Part shown: piece by piece, positions 43,025 through 53,289 of the stretch
Layout of the letters: each line of letters opens with the position of its first letter
How positions within the stretch are numbered: the stretch's first letter is position 1
Assembly: GCA_026315105.1 (NCBI GenBank)
Contig: CM048755.1
Span: forward strand, 215,128,333-215,192,332
Source of the DNA: Locusta migratoria
Lineage: Eukaryota > Arthropoda > Insecta > Orthoptera > Acrididae
DNA: 64,000 bases
Direction: 5' to 3'
The notes under the pieces: generated by a model
What the model saw: the letters and a program-made list of their open reading frames with translations, nothing else
What the model was told of the DNA's origin: nothing
The model's database searches: none
Made by a program: the position numbers and the translations under genes

Positions 43025-43825
43025 GCCGGGTGATACGCTAGTGTGGCTATGACGAATACACGCTTCCAGTTTGCGTTCACCGCGATGTCGCCAAACACGG
43101 ATGCGAACATCATGATGCAGTAAACAGAACCTGGATTCATCCGAAAGAAATGACGTTTTGTCATTCGTGCACCCACGTTCGTCGTTGCGTACACCATCGC
43201 AGGCGCTCCTGTCTGTGATGCAGCGTCAAGGGTAACCGCAGCCATGGTCTCCGAGCTGATAGTCCATGGTGCTGCAAACGTCGTCAAACTGTTCGTGCAG
43301 ATGGTTGTTGTCTTCCAAACGTCCCCACCTGTTGACTCAGGGAATTCGCGATACGATAAACCGGAATCGTGGTAGGCTACTTTCCGACCTTTATCAAAGT
43401 CGGAAACCTGATGGTACGCATTTCTCCTCCTTACACGAGGCATCACAACAACGTTTCACTAGGCAACGCTATCAACTGAAAAATCGGTTGGAAACTTTCC
43501 TCATGTCAGCACGTTGTAGGTGTCGCCACCGGCGCCAACCTTGTGTCAATGCTCTGAAAAGCTAATCATTTGCATTTATCGGCATCTTCTTCTGTCGGTT
43601 AAATTTCGCGTCTGTAGCACGTCATCTTCGTGGTGCAGAAATTTTAATAGCCAGGAGTGTAGTATGTAAATAGGGATTAAACACGCTCAGGATTGTGTAA
43701 GCATAGTTTGCACTGTCATGTCGCATAGAACATACTAACGAATAAAATACACACACACATCGACTTTTAAAGATATAGAAATTAATTCCACCTGTGCGAA
43801 ACCGGGCGCGTCGCAAGTTATACGA

Positions 43826-44690
43826 GGTGTGTTCAAAAAGTAAAGTGACTTCATATTTTTATGAAAATATATTTATTTATTCATCAATATTCATGTTGTC
43901 CTCATCGAAGTAATTCACTCTGGTACAAGACACGTGTGCCAACGATCCTTCCAATCCTCAAATCACTCCTCAATAGTACTTTTTGGTACAGCCTTGAGTA
44001 CTTCCAGCGATACAGTTTTTATTTTCTCAGTCATTGAAAATCTTCGTCCTTTCGTAGGTACTCAAGGTACCCTCCGCCACACCAGAGTCAGGTGACTTGC
44101 GGAGTATGGATGTAGATATTTGATCGAACTTAGCGTGCTTTATATGCTTCCATTGGGAATACTGGACTTCGGTTTCGACATCATAACCATAAACCCATGT
44201 TTCGTCACCAGTTGTGACCATTTTTAACCATCATCAGGTTCATCATTGGCTTCATTCAAAAGGTCATGAGTCATGTTCATGCACCTGGTTCTTCAGATCA
44301 AAATTAAGAAGCTTTGGACAAACTTCGCTGACACACGTATCATGCCCAAAACATCCGAAAAGAGTGCATGAAACGAGCAGACCGATATGCCAACATCCTC
44401 AGCAACGTCTCTTACGATAATTCGCGATTTTGCAAAACAATTTCCTTCACAGCTTCGACGTTATTATCTATTGTTGATGTGCTGGGGCGTCCAGAGAGAG
44501 GTTCGTCATTGGTATCTTCTCGGCCATCTTGGAAGTGCTTGCAGAACTTGTAAACATTTTCTTTTTACATAGAGCAGATTCATAGCATGCCACTGTCAAT
44601 ATTTCGAGTGTTTTAGAGCACTTGATTATATTTTTCACACAAAAAGTGATGCTAATTCTATGCTCCATTTTATGAAAAAAGAAAATCACA
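43826..44690 (-). mobile_element. Mariner-like element, middle deleted
   Basis: One terminus reads CGAGGTGTGTTCAAAAAGTA (43829). The minus strand encodes MEHRISITFCVKNIIKCSKT (the mariner N-terminus) and, further on, TTGDETWVYGYDVETEVQYS with QWK, which holds the first catalytic D. The C-terminal block FEDW..RWHTC, NYFDEDN appears close to the terminus. The segment between QWK and the C-terminus, including the other two catalytic residues, is missing. At its place lies about 50 bp of LINE 3' end (44066-44115). Confidence 0.75.
44066..44115 (+). mobile_element. Scrap of LINE D-type 3' end
   Basis: GTACCCTCCGCCACACCAGA, then GACTTGCGGAGTATGGATGT and AGAT resemble the 3' end at 51585-51637. It sits inside the mariner remnant, so it is an insertion or a joining product. 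Confidence 0.6.
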
Positions 44691-44699
44691 GGGCACAAT

Positions 44700-45198
44700 A
44701 AAATACGTCCAACCTTTCTATATGACAAAAAGAATTATGCTGTACACTTTAAACTGGAAGCATATGTTTGGGACATTTCTACCAACATAACAAAACAAAT
44801 TTCTATAATAGAATGTACATTTCCCCGGTACCCTTCCTCGTTACTACAGAGGAGAGTTTCGATTTCCACAAATGTAATAATACACGAGGATAAAATATGT
44901 TCTAAATTCTACATCTGATCGACGTTAGAGATGTAGGTCGCAAATTTTGCGCATTTGTTCAAAGAACTTTCTTGAAAACTCGAATTACCTGCGCTCTGTT
45001 CGAATTATTAGGAACGCTTCGCACATCTATAGACCTACTGTACGCTGTTGCTTGAAGGGTCGTAGTGGTTGTAGGGAGAAGGGGGATATTCCTTATTATT
45101 CTTCTTGTGGAATCGAATTTGGATCTCTTCATGTGCTTTGGACCTTCCTCTCTTGAGCGATCTGAGTTGCCTTTCCACCCCTTGATTATCTATCATTT
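44700..45198. other. Unassigned spacer
   Basis: The second mariner terminus was looked for here and not found. No other motif. Confidence 0.5.
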
Positions 45199-46441
45199 TG
45201 TTGTTGTTGTGGTCTTCAGTCCGGAGACTGGTTTGATGCAGCTCTCCACCCTACTCTATACTGAGCAAGCCTCTTCATCTCCTCATAAGACCTGCAACCT
45301 ACATTCATTTGAATCTGCTTACTGTATTCATCTCTTGGTCTCCCTCTGCCATTTTTCCCCATACACTTCCCTCCATTGCTAAATTTACTATTCCTTGATG
45401 TCTAAGAATGTGTCCTACCAATCGATCCCTTCTTTTAGTCAAGGTATGCCAGTAATTCCTTTTCTCCCCAATTCTGTTAAGTGCCTCTTCATTAGTTATG
45501 CGATCCACCCACATAAAGTTGTAAATAACCTTCCGTTCCCGATATTTTACTCCTGTTGATTTCAGAATTTGAAAGAGTGTATTCTAATCAACATTGTCAA
45601 AAACTTTCTCAAAATCTACAAAAGCTAGAAATGTACATTTGCCTTTCCTTAATCTCTCTTCTAAGATAAGCCGTAAAATGAGTTTTACCTCCCGTTTTCC
45701 TACATTTCTTCTGAATCCAAACTGATCTTCCCCGAGGTCGGTTTCTACCATCTTTTCCATCCCTTTGTAAATAATTCGTGTTAAGATTTTGCAACCATGA
45801 CATATTAATATTAAACTGATGGTCTGTGATTTTCACACCTGGCTGCAACTTCTTTCTTTGCAATGGGGATTATTACATTTTTCTTAAAGTCCGCGGGTAT
45901 GACGCCTGTCTCGTACATCTTACGCGCCAGGTGAAATAGTTTTGTTATGGCTGGTTCTCCCAGAGCGCCGGCCGCGGTGGCCGAGGAGACTGAGGCGTTC
46001 CAGTCACGGTCTGCACGGCCACTACGGTCGGGGATCGAATCCCCCCTCGGGCATGGATATTTGTGCCGTCTTTAGTATAAGGTAGTTGATAAGTAGTTTG
46101 TAAGTTTAGGGACTGATGACCCCGTAGTTAAGTCCCATAAGCCCAACAAACATTTGAACATTTCTCCCAGACCCTTTTGTAGTTCTGAGGGAATGTCATC
46201 TACTCCAGGTGCCTTGATTCGACTATACTCAGTATAGTATCTGCTATTTCATCTTCATCTACATCCTCTTCCCTTCCTACAGTATTGTCTCTAAGTTCAT
46301 TTCCTTTGTAGAGCCCCTCTATATACTCTTTCTACCTTTCAGCTTTCCCTTCTTTGCTGAGAACTGGTTTTCCGTCTAAGTTCTTTATATTCATACAGCT
46401 GCTTTCCTTGTCTCCAAATGTGTTTTTTATTTTCCTGTACG
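45199..46441 (-). mobile_element. RTE-type LINE (copy 2) with ~660-bp internal deletion
   Basis: The minus strand matches copy 3 from the N-terminal linker (46400) through the fingers to FAFVDFEKVFDNV-like sequence, then jumps at about 45512 to WVDRITNEEALNRIGEKRN and the 3' finish. The palm with its FADD box and the thumb are lost in the deletion. The 3' end is ACAACAACAAAATGATAG on the minus strand. A SINE C sits at 45965. Confidence 0.85.
45965..46161 (+). mobile_element. SINE C in RTE copy 2
   Basis: Box A is CGGTGGCCGAGGAGACTGAG and box B CGGGGATCGAATCC. The tail is CCATAAGCCCAACAAACATT. A perfect 10-bp TSD TTCTCCCAGA lies at 45955-45964 and 46162-46171. Confidence 0.95.
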
Positions 46442-46583
46442 AAAGACGGACAGATTAATGCCTGAGAAGTGGCAACACGCCGTGCCAAGCGGTAAATTGT
46501 CGTAATAGAAGGACGTTGTTCATCAACAAAAATGCAACTTTAAGGATTGAGGCACAAAATAGGTAAGAATCAACTTTTAATAC

Positions 46584-46669
46584 CCGCGGTGGAGTGGCCG
46601 TGCGGTCCAAGGCGCTTCGCTGTGGAGCGCGCGGTTGCTCGTCGTCGGAGGTTCGAGTCCTCCCTAGGG

Positions 46670-46719
<50 letters not shown>

Positions 46720-46818
46720 GTCCTTAGGTTAGTTTACCTAGGTTTAAGTAGTTTGTAAGCTACGGACTGATTACCGCGCAGTTTGGTCCGATAGATTTAC
46801 AAAAATTTGAATTTGAAG
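46584..46818 (+). mobile_element. SINE C with internal (GT)n expansion
   Basis: The head is CCGCGGTGGAGTGGCCGTGC and box B GGAGGTTCGAGTCC. GGGCATG then expands into about 24 GT units (46672-46719). The body is TTGTCCTTAGGTTAGTTTAC and the tail TTACAAAAATTTGAATTTGA. TSD TTTTAATAC at 46575-46583 and 46819-46827. Confidence 0.9.
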
Positions 46819-46857
46819 TTTTAATACGTTGTTGTCCAGTAACAACACTGGTAATGA

Positions 46858-47165
46858 AAGGGTTCAGGTGGCACTTTCCGGGAGGGGAGGAGTGCCAGCC
46901 CCGGTTCGAATTCGCGCGGCTGATTAACGGCGTGGATCAGTGTGCCAACCAGCCTAGTATGGTTTCTAGGTTGTTTTCCATATCTCACTAGGTGGATATC
47001 TCGCTGGTACCCAAGTCCCGCCTCAGTAACACGATCCGCAAATATTGGATAAACTACCGCACACTTCCGTATGTGTAAGACTATACTTAGAAAATTGAGG
47101 TATACACATATTTCGGGAGAGGAAGGGTGGTGGAATGTTGTGGCGACAGGAAATTTCAAAATCAC
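46858..47165 (+). mobile_element. SINE family B, copy 3
   Basis: The head remnant is CCCCGGTTCGAATTCGCGCG. The body is GTGTGCCAACCAGCCTAGTA, CACTAGGTGGATATCTCGCT and CCCGCCTCAGTAACACGATC, parallel to copy 2. Confidence 0.8.
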
Positions 47166-47901
47166 GCCAATCATCCAAATGTGGGACAAGGACAAACGAA
47201 AAGAAGAAATATGAAAGTCAGAAAGTAGCGATTCTTGTCAGCAATAAATCACAATTTGTCGTCACGTTATACAGGCTTCATTGGATTCGACTGTTTCGCT
47301 AAATTTCTCCTTCTGAATCAAACGATTGAGTCATCCGTATCATCCTCCTCATTAACGTACACTTCCTTAACACAGCTAACACGTGCTAGATCTTCGAGAA
47401 GACCTGCAAAACTAGTTATCTGCTAGTATTGTCGACGAAAGAAACGTAAAACAACAATTTCATAATGTGAATCATGCTTGCATGGAAAGGAGTATGGACT
47501 CTGTGCAACAAGATCGACAAGTTAACATTCAAACAAAGCAACGAACAGGTTTTTTAACAGTATATGAAGTATGCCCACGACGAAGCATCACACGGTTTTC
47601 GGTTTATTCTGTAAATAAAATCTATATATTTCAGATAAGCCAGTAAACATAAAGTTGCTAACAGTTGTTTGGTAGTATTCAGAAGAAACTCGATCTTTCG
47701 AAATCAGATATTTATGTATCTCCAAGATTATACAAGCATGCTAATCTAACAGAAAATTAGACGTAGAAGGCGGTAATTATTTCCTAGTCAAGATAAACAT
47801 GTTCTTAAACCTACCATTTGCTCTTAATAAGGGAAATATTTGTGCTGTCGTAATAAACACGGATCAAAAAAGGTGGTACTTGCACGTACCAATAGACAAC
47901 A
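47166..47901. other. Unassigned AT-rich spacer
   Basis: No element recognised. Confidence 0.5.
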
Positions 47902-48098
47902 AAGGGTTGTAGCCGAGCGGTCTAAAGCGTCTCGCTGCGGAGCGCGCGGTTGCTTGCCGTGGAGGTTCGAGTCCTCCCTGGGGCATGGGTGTGTGTGTTT
48001 GTCCTTAGGTTAGTTTACCTAGGTTTAAGTAGTTTGTAAGCTACGGTCTGATGAACACTCAGTTTGGTCCGATAGATTTACAAACATTTGAACATTTT
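47902..48098 (+). mobile_element. SINE C copy
   Basis: The head is GGGTTGTAGCCGAGCGGTCT and box B GGAGGTTCGAGTCC. The body is CCTTAGGTTAGTTTACCTAG and the tail GATAGATTTACAAACATTTG, with a second TTTGAACA unit. A second SINE C is inserted in its tail end. Confidence 0.9.
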
Positions 48099-48111
48099 GA
48101 ACATTACTGTC

Positions 48112-48315
48112 AAAATCAAATGTTCAAATGTTTGTATAGTTTATGGGACTTAACTACGGGGTCATCAGTCCCTAAACTTACAAACTACTTATGAACTACT
48201 TACGAACTAGGACGGCACAAATATCCATGCCCGAGGGGGGATTCGAACCCCCGACCGTAGTGGCCGTGCAGACCGTGACTGGAGCGCCTCAATCCCCTCG
48301 ATCACCGCTGCCGGC
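48112..48315 (-). mobile_element. SINE C inserted at the tail of another SINE C
   Basis: The minus-strand head is CCGGCAGCGGTGATCGAGGG and box B GGGGGTTCGAATCC. A perfect 13-bp TSD GAACATTACTGTC lies at 48099-48111 and 48316-48328. Confidence 0.95.
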
Positions 48316-48328
48316 GAACATTACTGTC

Positions 48329-48669
48329 GACACCTTACATAAATACCTTACATAAATAAAAAGCAGACTGAATATCTTTGTGGCCCGTCTTAGATTTGCT
48401 CTCGCGAGCTATCATTATCCAGGAACGCGCGTCACCACATGACTACTACAGTAGGTTTGACATTCATGTAAAATAACTTGGTGGTAAGTCGAAAACGGTA
48501 TTGGTACCATATGTATCACTTGAGGATTAAATACAGAATTAATAAAAATAAATTACAAGACCCTCGCTGTGTTTATAGCAGTATAAAAATTGGATAATAT
48601 CTAATGCGATTAGTACACTTCTTGAATGTGAAATAATTTGTATAAATGTCAGTGTCAAATGTTGATTAA
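48329..48669. other. Unassigned spacer
   Basis: AT-rich, no motif recognised. Confidence 0.5.
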
Positions 48670-49305
48670 GTATGGTCATCGGAAACTTTCATAGACCCCC
48701 TGTGTCAACAACACAAGTGGCCGAATATCTGACTGTCGTCTTGGATATTATTTCACGTAAATTTCGCTGTCATATAATAGCGTTAGCTGGTGGTTTAAAC
48801 TTACGTAATAGACTGGGAGGCTCCAATACTTAACGATAGGGACAAGGAATGAAGTGAAATTGCTCTAAGTTCTTTATCCGAAAATTCCTTTGAGCTGTTA
48901 AACGGAAAACCGACTCGAGGAGGTAACTTCTTACATATGCTGGTGATAAACAGACCAGAAATTTTCGGCTCGGCTAGCGCGTAATAGGAAGTTAGTGATC
49001 GTAAGGCCGTTACAACATTACCGAATACGGTTGTAAATACGACTACAAAGAAAATTAGGAAGATATTTTTGTTTGTTATAAGCGAGTTAGGAAATCGCCA
49101 GTAGAAGCAAGAGACCTATACTGAAATTTAAACGTAGCCAAATCCTCCCAGACAAGCAAAATCTAAACAAAACCAAAACTAGCGCAAGGAGAGATATGTT
49201 TGGTAAATACCACGAATTCGAAAGTTGAGTTCTACTTACCGACTTGACAGAATATTGTTAAATCAGTAAACAGATTGAAACCGTTGTCCATACACTCTAT
49301 GATCA

Positions 49306-49504
49306 AATGTTACAATGTTCATAAATCTATCGAACTCAACTGCCGGGTCATTAGCCCTTAGCTTACAAAATACTTAAACAAATTTAAACTAACCTAAGGA
49401 CAACAAAAACACCCATGCCCGAGGGGGGACTCGAACCCAGGACGGCGAACGGCCGCACGCAACTCAGCACGGCGCCCCAGCGCGCACGGTTAATTCGCAG
49501 CGGC
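49306..49504 (-). mobile_element. SINE C in LINE D2
   Basis: The minus-strand box B is CCTGGGTTCGAGTCC and the body CCTTAGGTTAGTTTAAATTT. Flanks ACACTCTATGATCA (49292-49305) and ACACTCTGTGATCA (49505-49518) give a 14-bp TSD with one mismatch. Confidence 0.9.
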
Positions 49505-49773
49505 ACACTCTGTGATCATAATGGCATTCAAGCAAAGGATTACATACAAAAGCCAGAAACAATAAAAGTGTTTTTTTCAAAACTGTTTCACAGAGGATGG
49601 GTCTCCTATAAATCGTAGCTCTAATGACAAACTAGCTGATATTGAAATAAATGATGCAGGGGTAGAAAAGAGACTGAAATCACTCATCAGAGGAAAAGCC
49701 ACTCGACCTGACGGGGATACTACTTCCACTTAACACAGGATATGCAGAAGACCATGAACCACCCACCCACCCA

Positions 49774-49936
49774 CTGCGCGGGAGTGGTCGTGCAGCCTAC
49801 GGGACTTTGTCACGGATTGCGCAGCCGCTCCCCGTCGGAGATTCGAAATTCTTCATATGTTAGTTTAAGAAGTCTGTAAGTGTAGGAGACGGTGACAACA
49901 GTAGTGTGGTCCCTTAGCTTTACAAACACTTGAACC
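49774..49936 (+). mobile_element. SINE C in LINE D2, shortened body
   Basis: The head is CTGCGCGGGAGTGGTCGTGC and box B GGAGATTCGAAATT. The region between the head and TTAGTTTAAGAAGTCTGTAA is shortened. The tail is CCTTAGCTTTACAAACACTT. Confidence 0.8.
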
Positions 49937-50560
49937 TCCACTCCCCTCTACCTTCACTTCCTGTAGTAGGAGTAGTGATCCTTAAGTCTGTAGAGAAGCG
50001 AAGTGTTCCTAATGATTGGAAAAAGCGCACATCATTCTCATTTTCAGGAAGGATCAACGAAGAGATGCGCAAAACTAATGCCTGATTTCGGCTTATTTCT
50101 TGTTCTGTTGCACAATTCTGGATCGTGTTTTATGCTGAAGAATGAATATCCTTAAGAATTGTAAATGTATTTCTAAAGCAAGAATCGTGCGACACCCAGA
50201 CCGACCTATTCGTACATGAGACACAGAAAATTGTAAATAAAAGCCCCCTTCTAATGAAAAAAAAACTTTTCAAATTAATAAACAGCTTTGTGATTGTAAA
50301 AAGGAGCCTCTAGCTAATAAACACAGCATATTACTCACAAAGAAGAGAAGTCTTCCGACGTAAAAGTAATCTCTAGCGTGCTCCATTACATACCATATGG
50401 CTTTCCGCTGATGATGCTATAGAATACAGAGAAACTTCAGTGCTAGACAATTATTGTTAAATCCTTAAAATATCTGGGATTGTGTTCACACAGCGATTTG
50501 AAGTGAAACGACCACATAAAATTAGTCGTGGATCAGGCAGACGTCAGACTCACATTCATC

Positions 50561-50745
50561 AAAAAATGTTAAAATGTTTGTATCGCTTATGGGACTTAAC
50601 TACGGGGTTATCAGTCCCTAAACATACAAACTGCGTATGAACTAACTAATATTAAGGACGGCACAAATATCCATGCCCGAGGGGGTATTAGAACCCCCGA
50701 CCGTAGTGGCCGTGCAGACCGTGACTGGAGCGCCTCAGCGGCCGG
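50561..50745 (-). mobile_element. SINE C in LINE D2, head shortened
   Basis: The minus strand begins GCCGGCCGCTGAGGCGCTCC, so the A-box part GTGGCCGAGGGG is lost. Box B is GGGGGTTCTAATACC. A perfect 12-bp TSD CTCACATTCATC lies at 50549-50560 and 50746-50757. Confidence 0.95.
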
Positions 50746-51149
50746 CTCACATTCATCGGAAGAAATCCAAGAGTGTGGTCCACCAATAAAGGAAATAATT
50801 CGTTCGACCAATATTTGAATATTGCTCATCAGTGTGGAATCCCTACCGGTTAGAACTGACAGAGGAGACAGACAAGCTCCTAAAAAGTATAGAAAACTTA
50901 GGTACAGGTTCGTTTAATAAGTTTGAAAGCGTAATGGAGTTGATCGGTTAATTCGAGGGGATGACTCTCTAAGAGGGGCGTTCCGACTCACGATAAGGGC
51001 TTGGTGTCCAAGAGCGTACGTTTCTTGAAGATCAGCCAATATGGTGCTTCCTCCTAAGCATGCCTCGCGAAAAATCCATGAGGACAGAACTAGAGACATT
51101 AGAACCCTCACGAAGGCGTACGTTCAGTGAGATAGATGTAGCTGAACAT

Positions 51150-51638
51150 TACTCCATAAATAAAGGAAGTAGCTAAGAGAATAGCTTATAAAACACTTGA
51201 ATAACGTTGGAATATTTTTGGTAGTGTGAGACCCTCAACAGATAGGATTGGTATAGGTGGTAGAGAAGATTCAAAGAAGAGTACGACATTTATTTATAGG
51301 TTCACTTAGCAAGCACGAATACATCACAGAGTTGATCGGCTAACTTCACTGGCAGATACTGCAAAAGTGGCGTTGTGCATCACGGTATGGGCTATTTTCA
51401 AAATTATGAGAGCGTATACCTGTATTTCTAGAAGTTACAAACGACACACTGCCTCCGCTTACGTACATATCGCGAAAAAACCATGTACATAATTTGAGGT
51501 ACGTTAAATCCCAGACGGAGGCTTACCGGCAGTCTATCCCACGGACCATAAAAGAGTGGAATAGTAAGAGGAGAAAGTGGCAGCAGTACCCTCCGCTAAA
51601 CACCAAGGGGTGGCTTGCGGGGTATGGATTTCAATGTA
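51150..51638 (+). mobile_element. LINE D3, 3' portion, tandem to D2
   Basis: It reads AKRIAYKTLE, STTFIYRFT, a KHEYITELIG-like block from AAGCACGAATACATCACAGA, then a C-terminal SYKRHTASAYVHIAKKPCT-like stretch. The 3' end is TACCCTCCGCTAAACACC, TGGCTTGCGGGGTATGGATT. It repeats the region of D2 at 50905-51110 in diverged form, so two related fragments lie head to tail. Confidence 0.7.
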
Positions 51639-52450
51639 CAGGGTGAGGGTGGACCAAATGACATTAACACTTAACATTGACGCGATACTTATTTATAATT
51701 AATGGGCCCACCATTTCCTTTTAGAACAGCAGCAACTCTTCCAGGAAAAGATTCGTACAATTTCTTTATAGTTTCCAATCAGAACTCCTCATAACGGTAC
51801 AATTGTGATGAGATATGACGATTTTGCTGACCATGGGAGATGTTTGACAATTTTCTGGTGTTATAGAAGCCTTGCCTGAACATTTTTGACTGTGTGTATG
51901 AGCGCATAATCATTTTGTAAAATGACAGCCTTTGTTAGAAAAATGTTAGTAATAGTAAGCACTTTGTTGACGAGGATAGTGAGATATTTATTCACAGTTA
52001 TCCGATCAGCGAAGGTAGCGACAGAAACAGTTGCACACCATTTTATAGATAGCCAAATAATGAAGGAAACTCCGACATACTTTACTGAAAGAGTCAGGCA
52101 TTCCGTACATCAAACTTCTTTTAGGGGTTTCGATATATCAACCACGTTGTTTGTAGGGCGCAGTGTAAACGATAATTCATCGTACGGCACCACGTAATTT
52201 GAGTAATAAAGTGTCCAAGTTTTATGGTCGTGGCACCACTTCGTAGCTTTACGATGGCTTCCATTATTAAGCGTTTAACAACTGTGGCCCCTACATGAAT
52301 GTTAAGCTCCAGCCGTATTGTTTTAAATAAACCGTATAACCTACGTGAGTGTTGAGTCTTACAGTTGCTTTTGTGGTGCTAGTTTTATGTTGTTTAGTCA
52401 CAATCGTTCTTAATACTCGTCGGTCGTTATTGAAAATTCTGGTCACCGCT
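51639..52450 (-). mobile_element. Tc1-like transposon relic, most of transposase plus one TIR
   Basis: The left TIR CAGGGTGAGGGTGGACCAAA follows a TA at 51637-51638, inside the LINE D3 tail. The minus strand, read across frameshifts, gives TIVTKQHKTSTTKATVRLNT, WCHDHKTWT, YVVPYDELSFTL (first catalytic block, damaged), YVGVSFIIW, AVILQNDYALIHTVKNVQ (second), HLPWSAKSSYL (third lost) and FSWKSCCCSKRKWWAH-type C-terminus. The right end is cut where the SINE begins. Confidence 0.75.
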
Positions 52451-52454
52451 CGCT

Positions 52455-52517
52455 AGGCTTACGAACAACGTAAAGTAATTTATACTAAGGACAAAACACA
52501 CACACACCCTCCCCCCC

Positions 52518-52590
<73 letters not shown>

Positions 52591-52683
52591 CCCGAGGGAG
52601 GACTCGAACCTCCGACAGTGAGCAACCGCGCACTCCGCAACAAGGCGCCTTAGAACGCCTTAGGACGCCACTCCTCCGCGGCT
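52455..52683 (-). mobile_element. SINE C with internal (CT)n(CA)n microsatellite
   Basis: The minus-strand head is GCCGCGGAGGAGTGGCGTCC with box B GGAGGTTCGAGTCC. GGGCATG is followed by about 25 GT and 11 AG units (52517-52588), then the body GTCCTTAGTATAAATTAC. The tail beyond CGTAAGCCTAGC is missing. Confidence 0.85.
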
Positions 52684-53164
52684 TCTATTGTGTGTGATGT
52701 CATTACAGAGGTTACCGTCGCTGGTCAAACCTTAAACAGTGCATCCGTTTTCATCACAGATGCTGCCACTACCTGCACACCATCGCCATAGAGGTGGCCT
52801 CTTCGCAAATCTGAGAAATCACGCTATTTCATCAGTTATCAATCATTTGTGTTGACCGTCACAGAACAAACGGTACGTCAGTTGTGTACTACAGTAGCGT
52901 CTCAGTGTTAACACGTAGCCATAGGTACCAACTTGCAATAAGATACAGTATACTGAGATTTTGTCCATCCACTGTAGATCTAGAGACGTTAAATATCAGT
53001 GACTGTCAGTTCCTTCTGTTAGTCAGTGGCACTACAATTTTTTTTAACCTCAATTATATGCATAGACTTATGCTTTCCATTCAACAAATTTTCATTATTC
53101 TTCTTTACCACCCCGTTTGACAGTAGCTGTTATTTTCTTGATTGAATTATTTATCGTTTCCGTT
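52684..53164. other. Unassigned spacer
   Basis: No element recognised. The 78-codon plus frame at 52884-53120 shows no motif. Confidence 0.4.
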
Positions 53165-53285
53165 TCACTTCTAAACAAGGCTACACTCCACAAGAATTAC
53201 CTGAAAAAAAATAATTCCTAAAACTTGAATTTACATTCGATGTAAACAAAATTGTCTCCTCCAGAAGCGCTCTTCTTGCCACTGT
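53165..53285 (-). mobile_element. RTE LINE scrap (copy 5)
   Basis: AAGGCTACACTCCACAAGAA, ACATTCGATGTAAACAAAAT and CCAGAAGCGCTCTTCTTGCC match the 57570-57670 part of RTE copy 3 in diverged form. Only about 120 bp remain. Confidence 0.6.
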
Positions 53286-53289
53286 CAGT

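Larger units (their letters stand above)
42236..43659 (-). mobile_element. Tc1-like transposon (copy 2), internally deleted, with nested SINE
   Basis: This is the same element as 23375-24764. The left TIR is CACTACTGGCCATTAAAGTT and the right TIR (reverse complement) CACTCCTGGCTATTAAAATT, between TA dinucleotides (42234-42235 and 43660-43661). About 140 bp of the N-terminal coding region is deleted near 43344, and a SINE C adds about 200 bp. Confidence 0.95.
48670..51130 (+). mobile_element. LINE D2, CR1/Jockey-type, endonuclease to late RT, with three SINEs
   Basis: Decayed plus-strand blocks appear in order: endonuclease (FHRPPVSTTQVAEYLTVVL, IALAGGLNLRN, NRPEIFG), linker (KNCFTEDGSPINRSSNDKLA, DIEINDAGVEKRLKSL), RT fingers (RGKATRPDGD, VPNDWKK, then a CANARPISLTS-like block), and late RT (LKYLGLCSHSDLK, EYCSSVWNPYRLELTEE). 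The palm around 50150-50440 has largely eroded. Many stops and frameshifts. SINE C copies at 49306, 49774 and 50561 interrupt it. Confidence 0.75.
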
